From positions 1 through 53,070 of the forward strand of contig JBFMDN010000039.1 in assembly GCA_040753915.1 (NCBI GenBank): DNA of 53,070 nucleotides, read 5' to 3'. The notes under the pieces were generated by a model that was not told the origin of the DNA, made no database searches, and saw nothing but the letters and a program-made list of their open reading frames with translations. The position numbers and the translations under genes are program-made. The DNA is from JBFMDN01 sp040753915. GTDB lineage: Bacteria > Desulfobacterota > Desulfomonilia > Desulfomonilales > Desulfomonilaceae. Below are positions 8,464 to 16,763 of the stretch, one piece after another; the stretch's first letter is position 1; every line of letters starts with the position of its first letter.

Positions 8464-8554
8464 GAAGGCCGCGTCCCTTTGCGCTCAGTGGAAATCCGGT
8501 ATGGTACATCCGAGCTCCAGTATGGTGTCTCCCTCACGGGGAGGTTGCCGACGA

Positions 8555-9739
8555 TCATGTACCGCCCGGCTGATCGCCGGCGCACTCGCAACAGCCGTCC
8601 CCAACCTTACTGGAGGCAGGGCCGGCCTCCTGAACCGCAAAAAACCAGCACATGTTTACTTTCTTAACGAGAACCCGGATCACAAGAATAGCCAGGAGAC
8701 CTGCAGAAAGCAATTGTACCCATTCCGGTATGAGCTCCCGTCCCGACGCGCCCGCCACAGCTTTGGCGGAAATGCCTAGCCATGCGTACACCATGTCGGT
8801 TAAGAATGCCATGATGAGCGTACATGTCACGATAGAGCCGAGGTAAATGGCAAGCGTTCGTCGCCCCAACATGCCACCCACCATGGTGATGGTGGCCATA
8901 TTGGTAGCGGGTCCGGCCATCAAGAGCACGAGAGCAGCTCCCGGGCTCATTCCCTTTAGAACGAGAGCAGCGGCTATCGGAGTAGACATGCTGGCGCATA
9001 CATAGAGAGGAAGGCTCCCGACAAGTACTGCAAGGTAGCCGAGGATTCCCGCTCCTTGAAAACCGTGAAACCATGATTCCGGAATTAGCACCGTGATGAG
9101 CGCGGCCAGACCTATGCCCAGAAGGAACCAACCGGCAAGGTCGCTCATCAGCTCATTGGCCGCAAACCCAATCCCTGAGGAGAGGCTGCCACGAAGCGAT
9201 TGGGCTCCCGAACTGGCCTTTGGGGGTGGCTGCACCTCACTCTTCTCCAATTCTGGGGACTGGACCCGGGGCAAGTCGGGTTTCTTCGCGCGATTAGTGA
9301 AGTTTTCCACGAGGCCCGCGACACATGACGTAACAAAAGCTGTAAGCGGCCGAATAACCGTGAGAATCGGGTCCAACAGTGAATAGGTAAGAGCTATGGA
9401 ATCGATCCCCGTTTCCGGAGTAGAAATGAGGAAGGACAGACATGCTCCGTTGTTAGCCCCCCGTTTCTTAAATCCCGCAACTGCAGGGACAACCCCGCAT
9501 GATCATATGGGAATAGGGATGCCGAGAATTGAAGCGTTGATGACTGACCGGACTCTTCCGCGGCGAAAATATCGGTTCACGGTCTCCGGGGACAAGTAGA
9601 CCCGCATCAACCCGGCTATCAAGAATCCCACGAGCAGGTAAACCGAGGCCTCTCGAAAGATATTCCAAGAAGCCACAGCCATATCCAAAAGTAGAGTTTC
9701 CATGGAGTCAATCATAACAGAGCCCGGTGCAGTTGTCAT
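8555..9739 (-). CDS. SO_0444-type permease, apparent selenoprotein (in-frame UGA)
   Basis: Two open frames (9739-9503 and 9376-8555) are in the same frame and are separated only by one TGA at 9503-9505. Reading through gives a continuous protein of 394 residues with eight or more membrane segments. It continues without a gap as IPIPI-U79-SCGVVPAVAGFKKRGANN-G and on to FLISTPETGIDSI, the conserved loop of the SO_0444/YraQ-like (DUF318) metal-efflux permease family. Family members have Cys at the U79 site (CSCG), as far as I recall. The later segment YVCASMSTPIAAALVLKG and a Cys-rich tail (CCECA) fit a metal exporter. A SECIS-like hairpin with bulged U lies right behind the UGA (separate entry). 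The start is uncertain: ATG at 9739, 9715 or 9703. A plain nonsense mutation is the alternative. Confidence 0.75.
9472..9490 (-). promoter_or_regulatory. Candidate bacterial SECIS element
   Basis: On the minus strand, 20 nt after the UGA begins a loop AGUU, closed by GC/GC, a bulged U (9485), CCC/GGG, then U-A and G-U pairs. E. coli fdhF has the same layout: a bulged U in the upper stem, GU in the loop, and about 18 nt from UGA to loop. Competing hairpin: GCGGGG/CCCUGC around a UUGU loop. Confidence 0.55.
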
Positions 9740-9754
9740 GTGACCGATCCATTG

Positions 9755-9881
9755 GGGGTCAGGTCTTGTTTCTTGATGAATCTATGATGGCGATTGTCTG
9801 CGAATAGGCCGCTAGCCTAGTCTTGACCAAGCAGGCGAACTTAAGAGGTCACAGGACGATCAAGAAACAAGACCTGACCCC
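9755..9881. mobile_element. 127-bp element with perfect 23-bp TIRs
   Basis: GGGGTCAGGTCTTGTTTC... (9755-9777) is repeated exactly in inverse at 9859-9881, enclosing 81 bp without coding potential. GGGGTCAGGTCTTG termini are familiar from short palindromic elements associated with REP-type transposases, but none is encoded here. No target duplication could be recognised. It separates the divergent permease gene and AST operon, so it may also end or start transcripts. Confidence 0.7.
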
Positions 9882-9931
9882 TTGTCCTTTGCTCCGGAAA
9901 CGCGCTATATTTGAATTCGAGAACAGGAAAG

Positions 9932-9947
9932 CCCCCGCACCTGGGGG
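9932..9947 (+). promoter_or_regulatory. Hairpin covering the astC ribosome site
   Basis: CCCCC (9932-9936) and GGGGG (9943-9947) can pair around a 6-nt loop. The GGGGG is the only purine-rich sequence before the GTG at 9951, so the stem would hide the ribosome site. Either translation is regulated here or the true start is the ATG at 10023. Confidence 0.35.
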
Positions 9948-9950
9948 TGT

Positions 9951-11411
9951 GTGGCGATCTTTTCCGAACATCCGGATGATTTAGGGGTCTTTCGAATTAC
10001 CAACGGACAGGCGGGTTCACTAATGTTGAAAACGGTAGCGGAACATCTTGCCGAGGATCCCAAGGTTCAGATGGGAAAGAAACTGTTGCTCGAGGCATTG
10101 GAGCATCATCAGAAAGGTATTACCGGTGTGCGCGGCCCCCTTCCAGGACGAGAGCTCGCCTACAGCGATCTTGTAAAACAGTTTGGCGAGCTCCGAGGAG
10201 GGGCATTGTTCTTTCCCTATCTGGGGAGCGGAATGGGGAAAGGGGCGTTGGTGGAGCTTGCTGACGGAAGCGTTAAGTATGACTTTATCTCAGGAATCGG
10301 GGTTCATCATTGGGGGCACAGCCACCCCCGGATTGCAGAAGCCTTGCTGCACGCGGCCTTGAAGGATACAGTCCAGCAGGGAAATCTCCAACAGAACGTG
10401 GAGAGCGCAACTCTAGCCAGAGATCTGGTCGCAGGGGCCAATCGAAGGGGGGCAGCGTTGAAACACTGCTTCTTTTCGACCAGCGGGGCTATGGCAAATG
10501 AGAACGCGCTCAAGATCGTTTTGCAAAAGAAATACCCCGCGGACCGTATTCTCGCGTTTGAGGGGTGTTTCATGGGAAGGACCTTGACCCTTTCCCAAAT
10601 TACGGACAAACCCGAGTATAGGGAAGGGCTCCCTGAAACCATCCATGTAGACTATATACCATTCTTTGATCCTGAAGACCCAACCGGAAGCATTCAACGT
10701 TCCCTGGCTGCGTTGAAGCGTCACATACGGCGGTATCCCGGCAAGCATGCGGTGATGGCTTTCGAGTTGATCCAGGGAGAGGGCGGGTTCAACGCGGGCG
10801 CAAGGGATTTCTTTGTCCCTCTCATGGAAGAGCTGAAGAACCATGATATCCCGGTTCTCGTGGATGAAGTGCAAACGTTCGGGCGCACCTCAGAGCTTTT
10901 CGCGTTTCAACATTTCAGCCTTGATCGATACGTGGATGTCGTGACTTTGGGCAAAGCCGCGCTGGTGTGCGCCACCCTTTTCACGGAGGAGCTGAAACCC
11001 AGGGCCGGCCTCTTGAGTCAAACCTTCACTGCTGGCACGGGAGCGATCCTGGCTTCGCAAGTCGTCATCAGAAATCTCCTCGAAGGAGGCTACTTCGGCC
11101 CGCGGGGAAAAATCGTTCGGATTCATGAGCACGTGGTGCGTCGGTTGGAAGAAATTCGACACCGAAGACCTGGATTGATTACAGGCATTCACGGTATCGG
11201 CGCGATGATTGCGTTTACACCGTTCGGAGGGGAACCGGAAAGGGTGAAGAAGCTCATCCACGCGCTCTTCGATGCGGGGGTGATATGCTTTTACGCGGGG
11301 GCCGAGGTGCTTCGGGTTCGGTTCCTTCTGCCCGTGGGTGCGGTGAGCTTCGAGGACATCGACGCAGGCATGGCCATCATGGAGGAAGTCTTGGTAGACC
11401 TGACAGACTGA
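9951..11411 (+). CDS. Class III PLP aminotransferase in the AstC position
   Basis: By position this enzyme should transfer the amino group of N2-succinylornithine to 2-oxoglutarate, the third step of the arginine succinyltransferase pathway. The class III fold is clear: DGSVKYDFISGIGVHHWGHSHP near the start, FSTSGAMANENALK for phosphate binding, LVDEVQTFGR with the cofactor-binding Asp, and TLGKAAL with the likely Schiff-base Lys. At 486 residues it is about 80 longer than E. coli AstC and its sequence is divergent, so I give no gene symbol. GTG at 9951 is the upstream-most start; ATG at 10023 is an alternative. It leads the operon, 13 nt before astA. Confidence 0.75.
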   Translation: MAIFSEHPDDLGVFRITNGQAGSLMLKTVAEHLAEDPKVQMGKKLLLEALEHHQKGITGVRGPLPGRELAYSDLVKQFGELRGGALFFPYLGSGMGKGALVELADGSVKYDFISGIGVHHWGHSHPRIAEALLHAALKDTVQQGNLQQNVESATLARDLVAGANRRGAALKHCFFSTSGAMANENALKIVLQKKYPADRILAFEGCFMGRTLTLSQITDKPEYREGLPETIHVDYIPFFDPEDPTGSIQRSLAALKRHIRRYPGKHAVMAFELIQGEGGFNAGARDFFVPLMEELKNHDIPVLVDEVQTFGRTSELFAFQHFSLDRYVDVVTLGKAALVCATLFTEELKPRAGLLSQTFTAGTGAILASQVVIRNLLEGGYFGPRGKIVRIHEHVVRRLEEIRHRRPGLITGIHGIGAMIAFTPFGGEPERVKKLIHALFDAGVICFYAGAEVLRVRFLLPVGAVSFEDIDAGMAIMEEVLVDLTD

Positions 11412-11424
11412 GGAGGACTACACG

Positions 11425-12471
11425 ATGGTGGTGGTGAGACCGGCCAGAATCGAGGACGTGGGTCAACTCCTTGCGCTTACGCACAGAGAAACGTTCGGTT
11501 TGACGTCCTTGCCCAGAGAAGAGCGCATTCTGAGGAAACGAGTTCGGGAATCACTCCACAGTTTTCAACTGGAAGTGGAAAGTCCCGGGGGCGAGTTGTA
11601 CGTGTTCGTCATGGAAGACATGGAAACGGGCACAGTGATCGGCACGAGCAGTGTCGTTTCTAAGGTCGGGGGATTCCAACCATTCTATACATACAAGATA
11701 GAAACGTCGGTCCACGAGTGCCCTAGCCTTGGGATTCGCAAAGAAATCCCGATCCTCAGACTGGTAAGGGAGTTCAGCGGGCCCTCGGAAATCGGGGGGT
11801 TGCTTCTGGATCCCGCGCACCGGAAGCACGGGAATGGAAGGCTACTGTCACTCTTCCGGTTTCTGTTCATGAGCCAGTATCCGGAGCGCTTTGAACCGAT
11901 CGTGATTGCAGAGATGAGGGGAGTCCTGGATTCCCAGGGTAATTCTCCGTTCTGGGAGGCGGTGGGGAGACACTTCTTCGACATGGATTACCCGACAGCG
12001 GACCTCTTGAGTGCCCTGGACAAGAGGTTTATTGCGGATCTCATGCCCACGTGCCCCATATACGTCCCTCTGCTGCCTCCGGAAGCCCAGGAAGTCATCG
12101 GCAAAGTGCACGAACAGACGATTCCCGCGCTTAAAATGCTCGAAGAGGAGGGGTTTCGATTCGTCGACATGGTGGACATTTTTGAAGCCGGGCCAGTGGT
12201 GAGCTGTCCGCTGGACCGTATTCGCATTGTGCAAGAGACTCGGGTCGCCGTAGTCTCGAGCATAGAAAAGGTCTCACCGGAAGTTGTTCCGTTCCACATA
12301 GTTGCTGCAAGCAAGGAGGAGTTTCGAGCGTGCAAGGGAACCGCCCGGATGAATGGACAGGGTGGTGTCGTGATCGACGAGAATGTGGCTCGAGCGCTCA
12401 GTGTTCAGGCTGGCGATCAGGTGCGCTTTGCTCCCCTGCGACCGTCGCGAAAGGAAAAAGAGCAACCGTGA
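11425..12471 (+). CDS. astA: Arginine N-succinyltransferase
   Basis: First step of the AST pathway: succinyl-CoA plus L-arginine gives N2-succinylarginine and CoA. At 348 residues it matches the family (about 340-345). Recognisable parts are the N-terminal VVRPARIEDVGQLLALT of the GNAT-like fold and the block LLLDPAHRKHGNGRLLS, the acyl-CoA-binding segment, followed by FEPIVIAEMRG. AGGAGGA lies 8 nt before the ATG. The stop codon overlaps the GTG start of astD (GTGA, 12468-12471), which indicates translational coupling. It is a single-chain AstA rather than the AruF/AruG pair seen in Pseudomonas. Confidence 0.92.
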   Translation: MVVVRPARIEDVGQLLALTHRETFGLTSLPREERILRKRVRESLHSFQLEVESPGGELYVFVMEDMETGTVIGTSSVVSKVGGFQPFYTYKIETSVHECPSLGIRKEIPILRLVREFSGPSEIGGLLLDPAHRKHGNGRLLSLFRFLFMSQYPERFEPIVIAEMRGVLDSQGNSPFWEAVGRHFFDMDYPTADLLSALDKRFIADLMPTCPIYVPLLPPEAQEVIGKVHEQTIPALKMLEEEGFRFVDMVDIFEAGPVVSCPLDRIRIVQETRVAVVSSIEKVSPEVVPFHIVAASKEEFRACKGTARMNGQGGVVIDENVARALSVQAGDQVRFAPLRPSRKEKEQP

Positions 12472-13943
12472 AAACGTGGAAGGGACATTTCATCAATGGT
12501 GAGTGGATCGATGGAGCTGGCGCCACTTTCTTTTCCATCGATCCGGCGACGGGAGAGCAAATCTGGATAGGGCACGCGGCCGGACCGACCGAGGTGGATC
12601 ACGCGGTCGCAGCGGCACGAAAAGCCTACGTTTCATGGTCTGCCCTTGCCCAGGAAAAGAGATTCACGTACCTGCAAAGATTCGCTGCGGTGATTTCCAG
12701 CCATGCTCGGGAACTGGCGGAAATCATATCGCAGGAGACTGGGAAGCCCCTCTGGGAAGCCAGGATGGAAGCGCAGGCCATGGTGGCCAAGATCGAAATA
12801 TCTCGGGAAGCTTACCGGGAACGATGTGGCGAAGTGAGCAATAATCAGGAGGGCGGCAGAACGGTACTGAGATTCAGGCCTCACGGTGTGGTCGCGGTTC
12901 TCGGGCCATTCAATCTTCCGGGACACCTGCCCAATGGCCACATAGCTCCAGCATTGCTTGCGGGAAACACCGTGGTATTCAAGCCGAGCGAGCAGGCACC
13001 TCTCGTGGGAGAGGTCATGGTGCGATATTGGGAGGAGTCAGACTTGCCCCGAGGCGTGTTGAACATGGTCCAAGGGGGTCGCGACACAGGGGTTGCCCTG
13101 TCGTCCCATTCCGGCCTGAATGGGCTTTATTTCACTGGCAGCTTCTCTGTCGGTCAAGCCATTCATAAGGCGTGTGCAGGGCAACCGCAGAAAATCTTAG
13201 CCCTGGAGATGGGCGGCAACAATCCCTTGGTCGTCCACGAGGTTTCCGACACGAAGGCTGCCGCGTACGCGACGGTCGTGTCCGCCTTTATTACAGCAGG
13301 GCAGCGTTGCACATGCGCAAGGCGGTTAATCGTGCCCGTTGGATCATCGGGAGATCGATTCATCGATCGGCTTGTGGGCGTCATGGAAGGGATTCGCATA
13401 GGTTCGTACACCGACCTGCCCGAGCCCTTCATGGGCCCTGTGATCTCCGACGCGAGTGCGACGTCCCTGATGAAATCCCAGGAGATTCTCCTGGCCGGGG
13501 GAGCGTCGCCGGTCTTGCCCATGCAAAGGCTTCCCCGAAAAGGAGCCTTTGTGACTCCCGGTCTCGTGGATGTAACCCCAATGACCCGAAGACCCGACGA
13601 GGAGCTTTTCGGGCCTCTCCTGCAACTTATGCGAGTGGCCGATTTTGAAGAAGCTCTAGCGGAGGCAAACAACACGGAGTACGGCCTGGCTGCCGGTCTT
13701 CTCAGCGACAGCTTGGATCTCTATCACAAGTTCCTCGGGAATGTAAGGGCAGGCGTTATCAACTGGAATCGCCCGCTTACGGGCGCTTCGAGCAGATTGC
13801 CCTTTGGCGGAGTCAAGAAGAGTGGCAATCACCGGCCCAGTGGGTATTTCGCAGTTGACTACTGCTCATATCCTGTGGCGTCCATAGAGCATAACGCTTT
13901 GGCGATGCCGGAGTCACCGATGCCCGGGATAGAAATGCTATGA
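12468..13943 (+). CDS. astD: Succinylglutamate semialdehyde dehydrogenase
   Basis: Fourth step of the AST pathway: NAD-dependent oxidation of N-succinylglutamate semialdehyde to N-succinylglutamate. The aldehyde dehydrogenase motifs are present: FNLPGHLPNGHIAPALLAGN, LALEMGGNN with the general-base Glu, and TAGQRCTCARR with the catalytic Cys. That last block is nearly identical to E. coli AstD. With the GTG start at 12468 it has 491 residues, the family length. An in-frame extension to 12330 is discarded because it lies inside astA. Its stop overlaps the astB start as ATGA. Confidence 0.93.
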   Translation: MKTWKGHFINGEWIDGAGATFFSIDPATGEQIWIGHAAGPTEVDHAVAAARKAYVSWSALAQEKRFTYLQRFAAVISSHARELAEIISQETGKPLWEARMEAQAMVAKIEISREAYRERCGEVSNNQEGGRTVLRFRPHGVVAVLGPFNLPGHLPNGHIAPALLAGNTVVFKPSEQAPLVGEVMVRYWEESDLPRGVLNMVQGGRDTGVALSSHSGLNGLYFTGSFSVGQAIHKACAGQPQKILALEMGGNNPLVVHEVSDTKAAAYATVVSAFITAGQRCTCARRLIVPVGSSGDRFIDRLVGVMEGIRIGSYTDLPEPFMGPVISDASATSLMKSQEILLAGGASPVLPMQRLPRKGAFVTPGLVDVTPMTRRPDEELFGPLLQLMRVADFEEALAEANNTEYGLAAGLLSDSLDLYHKFLGNVRAGVINWNRPLTGASSRLPFGGVKKSGNHRPSGYFAVDYCSYPVASIEHNALAMPESPMPGIEML

Positions 13944-15361
13944 TGACTGCCTCAAAGGAGACCCCTTCTTCCGCAGAAGGATCGCAGGTCCCCGATCGCG
14001 GGATTGCCACGGAAATCAATTTCGATGGCTTGGTGGGGCCTACCCACAACTACGCCGGCCTCGCTTACGGAAACGTGGCCGCTGCAACGCACGCATTGAC
14101 GGTCTCCAATCCCCGCTCGGCCGTTCTTGAGGGGCTGAACAAAATGAAGCTGCTCCTCGACTTGGGGATCACGCAGGGGATTATCCCCCCGCAGGAGCGG
14201 CCGAATACTCGCGTTCTCAGAGAGCTCGGGTTCCGGGGGAGCGACGTTCGCATTATCGAACAAGCGGCGCGTGAGGCGCCGCACATCCTGGCTGCATGCT
14301 ACAGCGCGTCCGCGATGTGGACCGCTAATGCTGCAACCGTATCACCGAGCGCGGACACGGAGGATGGTAAAGTCCATTTTACTCCTGCCAATCTTGTGAG
14401 TTTTTTCCATCGTGCCATCGAATCCCAGGCTACAGCCCGCATACTCAAGGCCATCTTCAGGGATGAGAGCGTCTTCGTTCATCACGATCCATTGCCACGG
14501 GCAGCCCAATTCTCCGACGAAGGGGCAGCGAATCATACCCGGTTTTGTCAGCGGTATGGAGAGCCGGGGGTGGAGTTGTTTGTCTACGGGAAAAAGGCTT
14601 TCGGAGAGTGGGATCGCGAGCCGAAGGTCTTTCCGGCGAGACAAACCCTCGAGGCTTCTGCAGCTATAGCGCGGCTCCATGGCCTCACACGCTCGCAGGT
14701 AATCCTTGCACAACAAAATCCCGACGTCATCGATGCTGGTGTGTTCCACAACGACGTCATATCTGTGGGAAACCAACAGGTATTGCTGTATCATTCCCTC
14801 GCGTTCGCGGATCCGAGAGCCGTGATAGATGAGATCAGACGTTGCTTTTCCGCGTCCTACGGCACCGAGCCGATTCTTATCGAGGTTACGGCGGACCGAA
14901 TTACCGTTGTGGACGCGGTAAGCTCGTACCTCTTCAATAGTCAGCTCGTAACTCTGCCTGACGGCACGATGTGTCTCATCGCTCCCCAGGAATGCGCGGA
15001 AAACGTGAGCACAAGCTCATTTCTCGAAGATCTCGTGGCGGGGGATGGTCCGATTACTCAAGTGAAGATTGTGGACATTCGGCAGAGCATGAAAAACGGG
15101 GGAGGCCCTGCTTGTCTCAGACTGCGGGTTGTGCTGAACGAGCGCGAGCGGAATAAGGTACACAAAGGGGCATACCTCACCGACCGCGTCTATACAACTC
15201 TCAGGAATTGGGCAGAGCGCAACTATCGGGAGGAGATACACCCGTCGGATCTGGTCGATCCTCTGCTGATAGAAGAAAGCAGGCGAGCTCTGGACGAGCT
15301 CACGGCCATTCTGGGTATCGGTTCCATTTACGATTTTCAGACAGATGCTTCGTGTGGATGA
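13940..15361 (+). CDS. astB: N-succinylarginine dihydrolase
   Basis: Second step of the AST pathway: N2-succinylarginine is hydrolysed to N2-succinylornithine, two ammonia and CO2. EINFDGLVGPTHNYAGLA near the N terminus and GGPACLRLRVVL near residue 390, carrying the catalytic Cys, are diagnostic of AstB in the amidinotransferase-like pentein fold. It has 473 residues, about 25 more than E. coli AstB, because of an N-terminal extension rich in Ser/Thr/Pro. The start ATG overlaps the astD stop; a second ATG follows immediately (13943). It is the last gene of the operon: the next gene is on the other strand, and no astE (succinylglutamate desuccinylase) follows. Confidence 0.93.
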   Translation: MMTASKETPSSAEGSQVPDRGIATEINFDGLVGPTHNYAGLAYGNVAAATHALTVSNPRSAVLEGLNKMKLLLDLGITQGIIPPQERPNTRVLRELGFRGSDVRIIEQAAREAPHILAACYSASAMWTANAATVSPSADTEDGKVHFTPANLVSFFHRAIESQATARILKAIFRDESVFVHHDPLPRAAQFSDEGAANHTRFCQRYGEPGVELFVYGKKAFGEWDREPKVFPARQTLEASAAIARLHGLTRSQVILAQQNPDVIDAGVFHNDVISVGNQQVLLYHSLAFADPRAVIDEIRRCFSASYGTEPILIEVTADRITVVDAVSSYLFNSQLVTLPDGTMCLIAPQECAENVSTSSFLEDLVAGDGPITQVKIVDIRQSMKNGGGPACLRLRVVLNERERNKVHKGAYLTDRVYTTLRNWAERNYREEIHPSDLVDPLLIEESRRALDELTAILGIGSIYDFQTDASCG

Positions 15362-15517
15362 AAGAGCTCAGGCCCTGCTTCTTGTCCTTAGTGCAGCATT
15401 TCGTAAATTCGGTCACGGATTCCGAACCGGCAACCCCGTCAGCTTGACTCTTACCCATAACTGGCACCGTAGTTACGAAAGCTAGCACTCAGTACGGAAC
15501 CACTAGACCTTCCCGAC

Positions 15518-16591
15518 TCACTTGCGGTGCAGTTTCTTCACAAGCTCCGTCACGACGCGCTCCACCAGCTTTTCTGCCAGCTCGTCAGTCAATCTAGCCA
15601 CCACTCGATCGGCAATGCTATCTGCGAGCGCGTCCAAGGATTCGGCGCTCGCTATTTTCGCCGCAAGCTTCGATTCCTCTTGCGGCTCGTATGGCAAAGG
15701 CTCAAAATCGTCAGACCACCTGCGGACACCCGATTCCTGGAGGGTTCGCGGAGTCGGCTCCTTCTTGATAGCGGTCCCTGGTGAGCCTTCGAAGTATTCT
15801 TGCCGTTTTGCAGGCTCCGTCTTCAGGAATTCATCGAGCTCCTCAGTAAGGTCTTCAATCTCCTCGTCGTCAGGTCCGCGGATAATGTGCCGCGGAGGTC
15901 CTTCGGTTCCCTGAGCAGGAGCGGGATCCGACGCGGGGTTCGTGGCTAAGGCCGAATCGGATTCCGTAGTCAATTTCGCGGCCTCGAAGTCTTCCGGAGT
16001 GTAGCGAAAATCCGTGTTAAGATACTTCACATCACAGGGCCGGGGACGCCCGGTGGTCCTGGAGTTAAACGTGCCCGGCAGCCTCATGACCGAGTCGATT
16101 TTCACTTCCGATCGGCATTGAAAATACCGGTTTATTCTTCTTAACTGGTACTCGACCCAACGAGGATCGGTGATTTCCATCACATCATCGAACAGCCAAT
16201 ACAAATGCATCCCATTTCCCGATTCGACAATGATGGAAGGCGGTAAAGGAAAGCTCCTGACTGCCTTGGCCGCGTTGGAAGGACCGTCGAAATACGTTTC
16301 GTTTCCCGAATAACCGTTCGGCCCAAGGTCGACTCCTGCCCAAAGCGCGGTAATATAACGAATTCGAGATCTCTCATTCTTCATGGTCTCTCTGGGACAG
16401 ACACCTACGTACACGTCTTGATCGGGAAGGTACTGCTCTTTGGACAGAATCTCCACGCTGGGAAAGAAACGGGTGCTTACACGGCGATCGAGATGCTTGA
16501 CAGACTTAACGATAAGAAAGCCGTCCCGCCTCTTGAAATAATCGCCAAACAGAGCATCGAGGAAATCCTTTCGGGTGAACTGCTCTCTCAT
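15518..16591 (-). CDS. Orphan RepB/primase-polymerase-like protein
   Basis: A 357-residue protein whose first 190 residues resemble the RepB-type archaeo-eukaryotic primase-like domain of plasmid and phage proteins. It has WAGVDLG (Asp88), then VESGNGMHLYWLF (about 122-134), then KIDSVMRLPGTFNSR (about 164-178). The second half is acidic and Pro/Glu-rich (disordered), ending in a predicted coiled coil of Leu/Val heptads. No helicase domain and no plasmid or phage gene is nearby, so it may be a domesticated replication or repair factor or a remnant. The frame can start at TTG 16621; ATG at 16591 is preferred. Catalytic competence is not established because the usual DxD pair is not clear. Confidence 0.6.
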   Translation of the reverse strand: MREQFTRKDFLDALFGDYFKRRDGFLIVKSVKHLDRRVSTRFFPSVEILSKEQYLPDQDVYVGVCPRETMKNERSRIRYITALWAGVDLGPNGYSGNETYFDGPSNAAKAVRSFPLPPSIIVESGNGMHLYWLFDDVMEITDPRWVEYQLRRINRYFQCRSEVKIDSVMRLPGTFNSRTTGRPRPCDVKYLNTDFRYTPEDFEAAKLTTESDSALATNPASDPAPAQGTEGPPRHIIRGPDDEEIEDLTEELDEFLKTEPAKRQEYFEGSPGTAIKKEPTPRTLQESGVRRWSDDFEPLPYEPQEESKLAAKIASAESLDALADSIADRVVARLTDELAEKLVERVVTELVKKLHRK

Positions 16592-16763
16592 GACATGTCT
16601 CACTGATAGCCGAGGGTTCAAAACTATACCATCTTATGCCGGCCTTTATCGGATGTCTACAATTTCCAGGCCTTACCGAAAGAACCGCGCGGACACTGTT
16701 TTGACACGGTTGTGATTGTCTCAGTTCATGACTTGGATCCAAGCCTGTTTACAATCCGCTCCA

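Noticed and set aside
9376..9505. Frameshift or pseudogene explanation for the split permease
   Set aside because: Both parts are in the same frame with a single TGA between them and fully conserved sequence on both sides. A frameshift is excluded; a simple nonsense mutation remains possible and is stated as the alternative.
15400..15500. Possible remnant of the 170-bp MITE family (AAATTCGGTCACG)
   Set aside because: Only 13 bp match and the flanks do not align with copies A or B.
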